Notes: generated from the letters alone by a model not told the origin. A stretch of DNA of 64,000 nt from GCA-016699835 sp964543905 (GCA_964543905.1 CAZIZO010000006.1:1-64000); one strand, 5' to 3'; numbered from the stretch's first letter, positions 8,468-16,877 are shown. A program made the numbers and translations.

Positions 8468-9819
8468 GCACGCCCCCTTCGGCGTGATTCGTCCGCCGCG
8501 CGGTCGAGGACCACCTGCGCCCGCTGCCGTGCCGTCGCGAGGATGCTCCTGGGCGTGCCTTGCAGGTTCCACGCCTTGTCGAAGGCGAAGGTCATCTCAT
8601 CGCGGACCTGGAGCCACGTGCGCGTGGAGGGCACCCGGAAGGAGCGCGGGCTTCTGGCGATCGCGTCGAACGTGCGGATGCCCCGGTTGGGATGGTTCGC
8701 GAGGAACGCCTCGCTGCTCGTCGCGAGGGGCGAGCCCTTGCAGTGGGCGGTGCTGAGGTATTCCACGTTCTCCTGGCGCTGCGTGAAGGCGACGAACTCC
8801 ATGCACGCCTCGGGATGCCGAACCCCCCGGGGAATGACGAGGACGTCGGTATCGACGAGCCCGATGGGCGCGGCGGGGTCGTAGAGATCGTCGGCGACGG
8901 GCATCGGCGCGACGGCGTAGTCGAGATCGGGCTTGTAGAGGTTGATGATGTTGCCCAGCCAGGGCCCCTGGCTGACCATCGCGAGCGTGCCGGCGACGAA
9001 GGCGTTGAGCGGCGCGTCGTAGTTGCCGAACGACGAGCGGAGTTCGTTCAGGCGCTCGATGCCGTACTCGCGGACGAAACTCTGGACCCACTCCAGGCTC
9101 GCGACGTTGCCGGCGTCGTCGAAGGTGGCGGTGTTGGTCTTCTCGTCGTAGAGGTTGCCGCCGAAGTAGTAGCCCCAGATTTGAGGCCACCAGCCGGGCT
9201 CGCGGTGGTGGAAGCCCGCGCGGACGAGCCTGCCGTTTTCGGTGTGGGCGAGTTTTTTGCAGTATTCGTTGAGTTCGGAGATGGTGCGCGGCGGACGATC
9301 GGGATCGAGCCCGGCGTCCCTGAACATCGCGCGGTTGTAGTAGAGCGCAACGGTGCCGCCCGTGTTGATCGCGGCGTACATGCGGCCCTTGTGGAGGGTG
9401 ATGGGGCGCATGCCCTCGGCGTAGATGCTCGGCTGGAGCGCGTGCGGGCCCAACTCGTCGAAGGGGAGGATCGCGCCCGCCTCGGCGAACCCGGGGACGT
9501 TGTAACTCCAGAGGCCCACGACGTCGGGGGGCGAGTTGCCGGCGATGGCGATCTGCGTCTTCTCGTCGATGCCGGCCATGCTGAGATAGCGGACGACGAT
9601 GCGATCTTGGGAGCGGTTGAAGTCGTCCACGATTTTTTGCATGGACCCGCCTTCGACCTTGCCGGTCCACTTTTCCCAGTAGTCGAGGACGATGCGATTG
9701 CCGGCGGCCTCGCGCTTCCCGCGCGGGCCGAAGAGGGCGAAGCCGACGCCGGCGGCGGTGAAGAGGCCGAGCGCGGCGCGGCGGGTGAGGGAGGCGAGGT
9801 TGGTTGGGTCGGTGGTCAC
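8464..9819 (-). CDS. Extracellular solute (sugar)-binding protein, family 1
   Basis: The 451-residue protein starts with GTG 9819. It has a Tat-like signal (SLTRRAALGLFTAAGVGFAL), then the pattern of family 1 sugar-binding proteins: LDYWEKWTGK, FNRSQDRIVVRYLSMAG, a central LYYNRAMFRDAGLDPDRPP, and a C-terminal region with NVEYLSTAHCKG. Such proteins deliver oligosaccharides or glycerol-phosphate-like ligands to an ABC permease. It is coupled to the permease by an ATGA overlap. The neighbouring LacI-controlled glucan genes suggest a glucan oligosaccharide ligand, but no full operator was seen at this promoter. Confidence 0.88.
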   Translation of the reverse strand: MTTDPTNLASLTRRAALGLFTAAGVGFALFGPRGKREAAGNRIVLDYWEKWTGKVEGGSMQKIVDDFNRSQDRIVVRYLSMAGIDEKTQIAIAGNSPPDVVGLWSYNVPGFAEAGAILPFDELGPHALQPSIYAEGMRPITLHKGRMYAAINTGGTVALYYNRAMFRDAGLDPDRPPRTISELNEYCKKLAHTENGRLVRAGFHHREPGWWPQIWGYYFGGNLYDEKTNTATFDDAGNVASLEWVQSFVREYGIERLNELRSSFGNYDAPLNAFVAGTLAMVSQGPWLGNIINLYKPDLDYAVAPMPVADDLYDPAAPIGLVDTDVLVIPRGVRHPEACMEFVAFTQRQENVEYLSTAHCKGSPLATSSEAFLANHPNRGIRTFDAIARSPRSFRVPSTRTWLQVRDEMTFAFDKAWNLQGTPRSILATARQRAQVVLDRAADESRRRGRA

Positions 9820-10194
9820 GGGATTCGGCGTCAGGCTCAGAGAGCATATCCGAGGCGGGGTGGACGATGCGAGCGTCCCGCTATAGAAGGGCCGAGGGAC
9901 GGATTTGTGCGCGCGCGGGGTGTACGTAAGCGGCCACTTGCGCGGCGTTGCCCGAGAAATCTCGATGCCGATCGTGCGCGCGGAATTTTGGGATCACGGG
10001 TGTGGGACGTGCACGATTGTGCGCACAAAGCAGGTCAGTCGGAGGGCGTTGGGATGTCGCACCGTCGATGATGCCGCGTTTGAGAACGCGAGATGAGAAG
10101 ACGCGATCGCCCCTTCCAGATTGCCGGAGCGAAGGGGCATGGAGACGAACCCTCCCTCCACCCTCGCTCCCCTCTGGGAGGGGGCTTTGAGGCA
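9820..10194. other. Intergenic region upstream of the sugar-binding protein
   Basis: No credible gene is seen in these 375 bp. The part nearest 9820 should hold the promoter and leader of the binding-protein operon. A possible -10-like TATAG on the minus strand lies near 9881-9890. A lone half-site resembling the LacI operators (CGCTTACGT on the minus strand) occurs around 9924-9934, but its other half does not match. Around 10146-10186 there is a short C-rich then G-rich stretch (CCCCTCTGGGAGGGG) that could fold into a hairpin. It has no U tract. Confidence 0.4.
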
Positions 10195-10392
10195 TCACTT
10201 CTTGGGCGCGGACGGCGTCGGCACGTCGGTCTTGGGCGGTTCGGCGGATGGGCCGCCGATGGGCTTCGCGGTGCCCTTGATGCCCATGGCCTTCTTGTCG
10301 GCGTTGATGCGTTCGACCATGGAGTTCCAATCGTCCTTGTCGAAGAGGAAGCCGGTGGGCTGGTTGGTCTTGGGGTTGATGAGGGCGACGTT
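10195..10392 (-). pseudogene. 3' remnant of a paralogue of the 150-aa membrane protein gene
   Basis: Read on the minus strand, these bases encode about 65 residues ending in a normal stop at 10195: VALINPKTNQPTGFLFDKDD then WNSMVERINADKKAMG and a Pro/Lys-rich tail ending APKK. The same pattern occurs near the C-terminus of the intact gene at 11934-12386: GLVNPKTGQPSGFLFDKDDW then DTTIARINEERKR, tail ending ELKK. The remnant lacks the N-terminal membrane helix and any start codon. Its upstream side is lost where lower-GC DNA begins (about 10393), and a stop lies in frame at 10423-10425. The two copies are clearly related but diverged, so this is not a recent duplication. Confidence 0.7.
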
Positions 10393-10516
10393 GGAACATA
10401 ATCCGATTTGACGACCATTGTATCATGACATCTTCACATGGATTTCATGATTCTTCCGTTGCGCGAGAATAAATTTGCTCTCAACACAGGGTGGAAGGCT
10501 TGAACAGGAGTGTCCC

Positions 10517-11873
10517 ATGCTGTTCTCTTCTTCCAGTTCGCGCCGTGTTCGGAACGTCTCGTTGATCGCTTTGGTTGTTGCCGCTGGCATCGTCTCGTGT
10601 GCCAAGGCTCAGAGCTCACTTGACGATCAGATGTGCTACGACTCGCGGTTCCGCCCGTACAGCATTCCAATGACTACATGGGCTCAACTGGTCGTTCACG
10701 GGCCCTACGACTGCGATGTCGCGTCGGTCTATGCCTCCTACGTCGAGTTCTATAGGGATTTGGTGTGTACGTATTCGTTCCCACCTCTCCATGTTTGGGC
10801 AACCCAAGTGCTTGGAGATCGTGTCTATCTTTCCGGGCAAGCGGACGCGACGACGAACTGCCGGGGGCTCAGCGTTGGGGCCGGAAACGCCTTTGCCAGC
10901 GCCTATCAGGGTGAGATCGTCGCTCGCACTGAGCTGCACACGATCCAGATTCTTGACTCGTGGGGCAGCGCATTTTGGAACGCAGAGCGATACGACTCGT
11001 ATGGAGCGGCCATCGCGAAGGCCCACTTCGTTCCCTCAGGGGCGGTCACACTGGATTTTGACGCGAGCATCACGCTGTCGTCGACCCCGGATTTCCCAAC
11101 GGTTCGCCGGCGCGATACCGGATCGATCCTCGTGTTCCCGGGCATTTCGCCTCTCGTCAACGGCGTGATTCGTGGGCGACGTTCAGTCGGTACGATCGGA
11201 AATGTTGTGGTGGACATGAACACGCACACCGCGACTTCTCATGAGTCCTTCAACGTGTCGGCCGCGTGGTCGGGCGAGCCGGAGATTTTCCAGTTCGACT
11301 TCTCGGATGGCGACTACGACTTCAACGCCGACGGGCGGTTCAATCAGTCGGACGTGACCTTTGCAACCGCGAACTTGCTCGGTTCGACTCTACCCGCACT
11401 TCTCGCGAAGATTGATTTCAACTCCAGCGGCACCGTGGATGATACGGACATCGCTCGGCTTCAAACGCTCATTGACGCTGGGCTGGGTTCTGGAGTGTTC
11501 GCGGACTTCAGCGGCGACGGCGTCGTGAACCCCTGCGCCGATCGGACCAACTGGAGCAATCACTTGAACGCTGCGGTCGGCAGCTCGAACTACGTCGTCG
11601 AACTGGATTTCAATCTCGACGGCCTCATCGACTCGACCGATGTGGACGCGCTCGAGTATCGGTTGCCGACGGCGGACGTTGACGACGGCTCCTTCACGGG
11701 AGTTCGCGATGGAGGGGTCACCATCGATGACTTGCTGTTACTACACCTATCTGTTCGATGCCGGTGATCCGGTGGCCGATGTTGACGACGGATCGTTCCT
11801 GGGCGTTCGGGATGCAGGCGTGACGATCGACGATCTCTTGTACTACTTGTATGTCTTCGATGCCGGATGCTGA
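10517..11873 (+). pseudogene. Secreted protein with GC-type dockerin repeats, frameshifted
   Basis: ATG 10517 is preceded by AGGAG at good spacing and gives a signal peptide (VSLIALVVAAGIVSCAKAQ). A central beta-rich region of about 220 residues is unrecognised. It is followed by calcium-loop/dockerin-like motifs (DFNADGRFNQSDV; DFNSSGTVDDTDI; DFNLDGLIDSTDV) and two GC-type dockerin units. In the first unit the frame breaks: after the codons for IDDLL, an extra T at 11738/11739 turns the expected YYTYLFDAG into LLHLSVRCR and a stop at 11767. Dropping one T restores the frame through a second complete unit to the typical end VFDAGC at 11873. It could be a true mutation or an assembly/sequencing error. 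Confidence 0.75.
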
Positions 11874-11883
11874 TTCGTGTGGA

Positions 11884-11914
11884 GTGCCCGCGAACAGCGG
11901 GCACGTCGCTTTTT
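11884..11914 (+). terminator. Rho-independent terminator of the dockerin gene
   Basis: GTGCCCGC (11884-11891) pairs perfectly with GCGGGCAC (11897-11904) around a 5-base loop. GTCGC and five T follow. It begins 11 bp after the frame-corrected stop at 11873. This supports 11873, not 11767, as the natural end of the gene. Confidence 0.75.
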
Positions 11915-11933
11915 CGAAACCTTGCGAGACAAC

Positions 11934-12386
11934 CTATTTTTTCAGTTCGCTTGGCATCTCGGGAGACGGGGCGGCGCCCTTCATGGGAAGTGGCGTGCTC
12001 TTGGTTGCCGCCTTCTCAGCATCACCTTGCAGGCGTTTGCGTTCTTCGTTGATGCGCGCGATCGTGGTGTCCCAATCGTCCTTATCGAAGAGGAACCCAC
12101 TGGGTTGGCCGGTCTTAGGATTGACGAGCCCTTTGCTGCCGTCGAGTTGCCCTTTGTTGGCTTCGCGGAGCGCGCGTTCGAACTTGCCTCTGGGCATTTT
12201 CTCGGTTTCGCCTGTATCCGCGTATTTCACGGTGACAAACTCACGCATGCGCTCGGGGTTGTATGCGTTGACGTCGGAGCCCCGTGTAAAGTAGAGATAC
12301 GCACTCGCGGCGAGCAGAACGAAGGCGAGCGTCCAACCGATCCACGGGCTCTTGTTGAGCGTTTCACGAACACTTGGCATAGGCAC
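11934..12386 (-). CDS. Small single-pass membrane protein (150 aa)
   Basis: One N-terminal membrane helix (WIGWTLAFVLLAASAYLYFT, about 16-35) is followed by a soluble domain with RMREFVTVKYADTGETEKMP and RGKFERALREANKGQ. A conserved-looking patch comes next (NPKTGQPSGFLFDKDDW), then a charged Lys/Pro-rich tail. The same patch is found in the remnant at 10195-10392. The order pseudopilin then this protein suggests they are made together: only 21 bp separate them. It may act with the pseudopilin at the inner membrane, but I do not recognise the family. Confidence 0.75.
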   Translation of the reverse strand: MPMPSVRETLNKSPWIGWTLAFVLLAASAYLYFTRGSDVNAYNPERMREFVTVKYADTGETEKMPRGKFERALREANKGQLDGSKGLVNPKTGQPSGFLFDKDDWDTTIARINEERKRLQGDAEKAATKSTPLPMKGAAPSPEMPSELKK

Positions 12387-12407
12387 CTCTCGCGGAGCGT
12401 GGCAAAC

Positions 12408-13292
12408 TCAACGGCGCGGATAGACATGACCCCAGTTCCAGAACGTGGCGTCGGAACCGTACCAATCTGAACCTTCGTAGTACACGTCGTATCCCAGAAG
12501 GCGGACGCTCAGGTCGCCGAAGGTTAGGTTGTTCTTGCCCGCGCGACGTCGGCCATCGTTTCCCTTACCGCCTTCGTGACGAGGGTATTCGTCCATTGCG
12601 TCGATGAGGAACACCGTTGCGTCGAGATGCGGGATGCGAGTGACCTTTCGGCCCGAGACGCCGACTTCGCGTCCGTTGACAATCACGGCCGCGCCATTCG
12701 CATCGACGCCGGGATAGTCATTGAACCAGTATTCGGTGTAGGCTTCAAGTGGAAACGGATCATTTGGTGCACGAAGTCCTGGGAATGGAAGCGTGTGTGG
12801 ACGAGGTGCGCCGCCGGTAAAACCTTGTCGATCCGCGATGTTCAGAGGATCACGGACACTTGAAAGCCCCTTCGCCGCCGGGCAAGTGAAGGGAACGCTG
12901 CCCTGATTGTTGGTGTAGTCCTGGAGTAACCCGACGATGGCGACTTGCCAGTACCACTGACCACCGGGGCCAACGATCAACGGGAATACTTCTTTGTTCT
13001 GATCGATGTACATTTGCACCGCGGTGCCGAGTTGCTTCTCGTTGCTTTGGCACACGACGGTCCACGCAGTTCGTCTCGCAGATCCGAGCGACGGCAAGAG
13101 GATGCTAATCAGGAGCGCGATGATGGCGATGACGACGAGGAGTTCGATGAGGGTGAAGGCGGGGCGGAGGAGGGAGATACGGCCCATAGGCCGAATGGGT
13201 CGAATGGACTGCGTGGCAGGTTGTGCCGCACGAGCGCAAGACTTGTGATCACTACGGCTGGTTCGCTCAGACATGGATGACCTCAGGTTCAT
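12408..13292 (-). CDS. Prepilin-like protein, translationally coupled to GH94
   Basis: ATG 13292 overlaps the GH94 stop (ATGA, 13289-13292) and has a strong GGAGGGAG ribosome site inside the GH94 tail, so I prefer it to ATG 13274. A long basic leader precedes the prepilin motif FTLIELLVVIAIIALLISIL. The remainder shows QSNEKQLGTAVQMYIDQNKE, a QWYWQVAIVGLL segment and a C-terminal DVYYEGSDWYGSDATFWNWG. The length is 294 residues. Because of the overlap it should be co-transcribed with GH94 from the LacI-type operator promoter, even though its base composition is clearly lower in G+C than GH94. Confidence 0.8.
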   Translation of the reverse strand: MNLRSSMSERTSRSDHKSCARAAQPATQSIRPIRPMGRISLLRPAFTLIELLVVIAIIALLISILLPSLGSARRTAWTVVCQSNEKQLGTAVQMYIDQNKEVFPLIVGPGGQWYWQVAIVGLLQDYTNNQGSVPFTCPAAKGLSSVRDPLNIADRQGFTGGAPRPHTLPFPGLRAPNDPFPLEAYTEYWFNDYPGVDANGAAVIVNGREVGVSGRKVTRIPHLDATVFLIDAMDEYPRHEGGKGNDGRRRAGKNNLTFGDLSVRLLGYDVYYEGSDWYGSDATFWNWGHVYPRR

Positions 13293-15835
13293 CGTTGGCT
13301 CCCTCCGCGGCCTGGGTTGGCGCCCGTCCCCACGGGCGACTTTCCTCCGGCGGCATGGTGTTCGAGGGAAGAGGAGCGGGGCGGGAGGCCGTCGGCTCCC
13401 TGGAGCCAGCGGATCTGCACCTCGATGCTCTTCCCGTGCGGGATGCTGTTCAAGAGATCGGACGAAAGGGCATGGGTGGCGTAGGGGGTACCGTTGACGA
13501 CGAGCGTGGTTGCCTTGCCGGGGGCGAACTCGTTGGCATCGAAGCGGATGTTGATCTTTCGGCCTCGCCAGGTGCGGGTGGCGCTGACCTTGCCCAGGAA
13601 GGCGGGCGGGCAGGGGTCGATGCGCAGGACGGTGGCGCCCGGTTCCGATTGATTTTCGGATGAGGCCCATTCGGGGCGGATGCCGAGGAGCCATTCGAGG
13701 CAGACGCGGTTGAGCCAGGCGGCGGAGCCGGTGTACCAGGTCCAGCCGGCGCGGCCGGGCTTGTCGCTGAGCGGGCCATCGACGTTGCCGGGGGTGACGT
13801 AGGGCTCGGCCCAGTAGGATTCGGGGTCTTGCCCGCGGGTGGGCGGGGCGATGGAGCGGTAGATGCGACCGACGGCATCCACATCTTTGAGTTTGGCGGC
13901 GGCGGCGAGGGCCCAGGTGGCGGCGTGCATGTAGACCCCGCCGTTCTCGCGGCTGCCGGGGGAGTATCGCGTGATGTAGCCGAGATTTTCGTCGGGCTCG
14001 GTGTAGGCGGGCGCGAGGAGGAGTGGGCCGTAGGGGGAGAGGAGGTGCTCGTGGACGCTCTGCCAAGCGGCCTTGGCGCGATCGGGGGGGGCGATGTTGG
14101 TGAGGATGGCCCAGGTCTGGGCGTTGAGGTGGATCTTGCCGGCGGGGGAACCGGAGGAGCCGACGACTTCGCCGGAGTCTTTGGTGCCGTAGCGATACCA
14201 CTGCCCGTCCCAGGCGTGGGCGTTGAGATTGTCGGCGAGTTGGGCGCGTTGCGTGCGGAAATAGGCGGCCCGATCGGAGTCCCTGACGCGATCGAGGATG
14301 ATGGCCCAATCGTCCAAGATCTGGCAGAGGAACATGCCGAGCCAGAAGGATTCCCCACGCCCGTTGATGCCCATGGCGGAGAGCCCGTCGTTCCAGTCGC
14401 AGGACCCGATGAGGGGCAGGCGTCGATGGCTCATGCGACGAAAAGCGCGGTCGATGGCGCGGAGGCAGTGCTCGGCCAGATCGGACTCGCCCGGCTGGTC
14501 CATCCACGGGGCCGTCCTGCTGAGGCAGTTGAAATCGGCGGTTTCCTTGATGTAGTTGGCGACGAGGAAGGGGAGCCAGAGGTAATCGTCGGAGCAGGCG
14601 GTGTGGTTGCCGAAGTTGGCGAGGGCGTGCCACCAGTGGTTGACGCTGCCGTCCTTGAACTGGCGCGTCGCGTGGAGCATGATCTGGTCGAGGGTGCGGT
14701 CGGGCTCCAGGGGGAGCCACACTTGTGAGTCTTGCAGTTGGTCACGGAAGCCACGGGCGCCGGACTGCTGGTAATAGCCGGTGCGGCCCCACATGCGGCC
14801 GGAGATGGCCTGGTAGGGGAGCCAGTAGTTGTTGAGCAGGTCGAAGTCCGGGCGTTCGGACTCGATGTTGGTGCGGGCGAGGCGGTCTTCCCAGGTCTTT
14901 TCGGCGGAGGCGGCGACGGAGGCGGCGGTCGCGGGGTCGCGGAACTTATCCACAAGTTTGAGGACGCCGGGTTCGTCGGGGGCGATGGCGAGGATGTAGT
15001 GGAGTTTGACGGTCTGGCCGGGCTGGAGCGTGAGATCGCCGCCGAGGGAGGCGGAGGCATCGCCGAAGCGACCGAAGCCCCCGTCGGTGGGGATGGGGCC
15101 CTTCATGGCGGCGGGCGAGGTGGGTGAGCCGTAGCGACCGAGGAAACGGGACTTGTCGGCGATGGCGAGGGGAGCGTCGAACTCGAGGCCCGCCACGGCA
15201 TGGGCGGCGACGTAGGGCCAGGGAATGTTCCAGTGGTCCTTCTCGCGCGGGGACGGGATGTCCCACATGTTCTTGGAGGCGAGGATCGTGCGGCGTGCGG
15301 CGTCGTGCTTGGTGGTGAAGAAGAGGCGATGGAACTCGCGTTTGGAGTCGGGCGCGACGCCGCAGGACCACTCGAAGTAACTGCTCAGGCGCAGGTGGCG
15401 GAGTTGGTCGGTGGTGTTGGTGAGTTCGACCATCCAGAGTTCGACGGCGTCGTCGGGGGCGACGGTGATCGTCCATTTCGCTTCGATGCGATCAAACTCG
15501 GTGCGGAAGGTGGTGGACCCGAGGGTGTGGGTGCAGGAGTAGGCGGCGTAGTTTGGGCGGATGGGAGCCGGGGCGAGGGACCAGAGTGCGCCGGAGTCTC
15601 GGTCGGCGAGGAGGAGGAACTTGCCGTGGGTGTCGCGGACGAGGTCCATCTCCCAGCGGGTGAGGACGCAGTGCTGGGCGTCGTCGAACCAGGAGAAGCC
15701 GCCGCCGTTCTGGGAGATGACGGTGCCGAAGCGCCCGTTGCAAATGACATTGCACCAAGGCATGGGCGTGTTGGGATTGGTGATGGTAAAGGCCCGACCT
15801 GAGGGATCGAAATGGCCGAAGGCGTTGGCGAGCAT
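13289..15835 (-). CDS. GH94 family glycoside phosphorylase
   Basis: From ATG 15835 the protein has 848 residues and starts MLANAFGHFDPSGRAFTITN, like the cellobiose/chitobiose phosphorylase N-terminus, followed by NGGGFSWFDDAQ. The catalytic domain carries GFRDQLQDSQVWLP, SDDYLWLPF and GSCDWNDGLSAMG (DWND at 480-483, containing the expected acid). GH94 enzymes cleave beta-glucosidic disaccharides or oligosaccharides with phosphate to give a sugar-1-phosphate. Linkage preference cannot be read from the sequence. Longer in-frame starts (15895, 15922) fall inside the promoter and operator, which is why I reject them. No obvious ribosome site precedes 15835. The gene has no signal peptide, so it acts in the cytoplasm. 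Confidence 0.9.
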   Translation of the reverse strand: MLANAFGHFDPSGRAFTITNPNTPMPWCNVICNGRFGTVISQNGGGFSWFDDAQHCVLTRWEMDLVRDTHGKFLLLADRDSGALWSLAPAPIRPNYAAYSCTHTLGSTTFRTEFDRIEAKWTITVAPDDAVELWMVELTNTTDQLRHLRLSSYFEWSCGVAPDSKREFHRLFFTTKHDAARRTILASKNMWDIPSPREKDHWNIPWPYVAAHAVAGLEFDAPLAIADKSRFLGRYGSPTSPAAMKGPIPTDGGFGRFGDASASLGGDLTLQPGQTVKLHYILAIAPDEPGVLKLVDKFRDPATAASVAASAEKTWEDRLARTNIESERPDFDLLNNYWLPYQAISGRMWGRTGYYQQSGARGFRDQLQDSQVWLPLEPDRTLDQIMLHATRQFKDGSVNHWWHALANFGNHTACSDDYLWLPFLVANYIKETADFNCLSRTAPWMDQPGESDLAEHCLRAIDRAFRRMSHRRLPLIGSCDWNDGLSAMGINGRGESFWLGMFLCQILDDWAIILDRVRDSDRAAYFRTQRAQLADNLNAHAWDGQWYRYGTKDSGEVVGSSGSPAGKIHLNAQTWAILTNIAPPDRAKAAWQSVHEHLLSPYGPLLLAPAYTEPDENLGYITRYSPGSRENGGVYMHAATWALAAAAKLKDVDAVGRIYRSIAPPTRGQDPESYWAEPYVTPGNVDGPLSDKPGRAGWTWYTGSAAWLNRVCLEWLLGIRPEWASSENQSEPGATVLRIDPCPPAFLGKVSATRTWRGRKINIRFDANEFAPGKATTLVVNGTPYATHALSSDLLNSIPHGKSIEVQIRWLQGADGLPPRSSSLEHHAAGGKSPVGTGANPGRGGSQR

Positions 15836-15880
15836 GCGAGAAGTCCGAACGAGCGAGGTGAGAGGCTGTGAAGCCCGCGA

Positions 15881-15922
15881 TGTAAACGCTTCCATTGTGT
15901 CGGAACGGCGGGTCTTTGTCAA
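15881..15922 (-). promoter_or_regulatory. Promoter with LacI-type operator upstream of GH94
   Basis: On the minus strand: -35 TTGACA (15917-15922), a 17-base spacer, -10 CACAAT (15894-15899), then operator TGGAAGCGTTTACA (15881-15894) overlapping the -10 by one base. A repressor bound here would block RNA polymerase. The operator is almost the same as those at 16952 and 18628. Confidence 0.75.
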
Positions 15923-15992
15923 GGGGTTGGGGGGACAATCCGTTGAAATGGCTCTGGGCGCGCGTCTGATCGGACGAGGGAGTGGAAAGGTT

Positions 15993-16028
15993 CAAAAAAG
16001 CGCCGACCGCGCGATCGCGCGGTCGGCG
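15993..16028 (-). terminator. Rho-independent terminator of the PEP-CTERM gene
   Basis: A perfect 28-base palindrome, CGCCGACCGCGCG with its reverse complement (16001-16028), is followed on the minus strand by CTTTTTTG (six U). It lies 43 bp after the stop of the PEP-CTERM gene and separates that transcript from the GH94 promoter. Confidence 0.9.
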
Positions 16029-16070
16029 TGAGACACGAAGTGACCTCGGGGCAATGCAGCCCGAGGAGGA

Positions 16071-16877
16071 TCAGCGGCGACGGCGCGAGGCGGCGAGGCC
16101 GGCGAGGCCCATGAGGGCGAGCGCGCCGGGGGTGGGGACGATGGTGGTGCCGGTGTAGGAGATGAAGGAGTGATCGTTGATGAAGGGGTTGCGCTGATTC
16201 TGAGCCTGGAAGGCGATCTTGGTGCCGGTGTTGAAGCCCTTGGTTCCGTCGGGCTCCATGGCGCCCCAGGTGAGGATGGGGGACTGATGGAAGCCGTAGA
16301 CGGGATCGTTCATGGAGACGCGGAGGCCGCCGAGGATGGGGTCCATCGGATTGGAGCCTGGGGCGAAGTACTCGAGGGTGAGCGTGGAGACGGAGTTGAG
16401 GGAGTACCAGGGCCCACCGGTGAAGTTGGAGGTGTAGAAGGGCATGACGCCGCCGAAGATGGCGACTTCGCCGTCGGAGGCGACGAGGACGTGGCCTTCA
16501 TCGGTATATCCGAGACCCGGACGGGGGTTCTCGATCTGGAGGGCGCCTTCCTTGCGAGGGGCGGCGTTGGGGGCGCTGATCTGGATGTTGGTGGTGAGGG
16601 TCCAGGATTGGCCGACGTTGAGTCCCAGAGGCGTAGCGCCGCCGTCGGTCGAGAGGTAGGCGAGGTGCTTGTTGGCGAAGTTGCCGGCGGTGCCGGCGGG
16701 GAAGGTCTCGTCCCAAGAAACCTGGGCGGGGTAGTTGTTGGTGGAAACGAGAGTGCTGGACGCGAAGTCGTTCCAGACGCGATTCTGCATGACGGTGCCG
16801 TTGACGAGGGAAATGTCGGCGGCGAAGGCCGAGCCTGCGGAAACAGCAAGAGCGAGCACACCAAACGCGAACTTCAT
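16071..16877 (-). CDS. Secreted PEP-CTERM-like protein under LacI-type control
   Basis: ATG 16877 follows GGAG at good spacing. The 268-residue product has a signal peptide (FAFGVLALAVSAGSAFA), a beta-rich middle (SWTLTTNIQISAPNAAPRKE; GGVMPFYTSNFTGGPWYSLN) and a C-terminal tail VPTPGALALMGLAGLAASRR followed by arginines. The tail is a PEP-CTERM-type sorting signal: short PxP motif, hydrophobic helix, basic end. Exosortase-processed proteins of this type are surface- or matrix-associated. An operator of the same design as upstream of GH94 precedes it, so I infer a role in binding or handling the glucan outside the cell. The binding domain itself is not recognised. Confidence 0.8.
   Translation of the reverse strand: MKFAFGVLALAVSAGSAFAADISLVNGTVMQNRVWNDFASSTLVSTNNYPAQVSWDETFPAGTAGNFANKHLAYLSTDGGATPLGLNVGQSWTLTTNIQISAPNAAPRKEGALQIENPRPGLGYTDEGHVLVASDGEVAIFGGVMPFYTSNFTGGPWYSLNSVSTLTLEYFAPGSNPMDPILGGLRVSMNDPVYGFHQSPILTWGAMEPDGTKGFNTGTKIAFQAQNQRNPFINDHSFISYTGTTIVPTPGALALMGLAGLAASRRRR

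Larger units (their letters stand above)
10393..13292. other. Lower-GC segment inserted in the sugar locus
   Basis: Sampled 60-base lines here count about 50-62% G+C by hand, against about 70% in the GH94 gene that follows. The left edge coincides with truncation of the paralogous gene remnant. The right edge coincides with the start of the pseudopilin gene that overlaps GH94. It holds a dockerin protein gene, a small membrane protein gene and a pseudopilin gene. No transposase, integrase, terminal repeat or tRNA is seen, so the mode of entry is unknown. The segment boundaries are my inference from composition. Confidence 0.45.

Noticed and set aside
9924..9934. Half-site similar to the LacI operators upstream of the sugar-binding gene
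   Set aside because: Only one half (CGCTTACGT on minus) matches. The other half lacks GTAAAC and there is no promoter at the proper distance, so I do not count it as an operator.
8560..10071. Plus-strand frame of about 500 codons over the sugar-binding gene
   Set aside because: It is the reverse complement of a gene with a Tat signal and a coupled permease. It has no recognisable motif.
10146..10186. C-rich/G-rich palindrome-like stretch, loosely similar to bases near 36495-36530
   Set aside because: The similarity is mostly runs of C and G with different order. I could not define a repeat unit.
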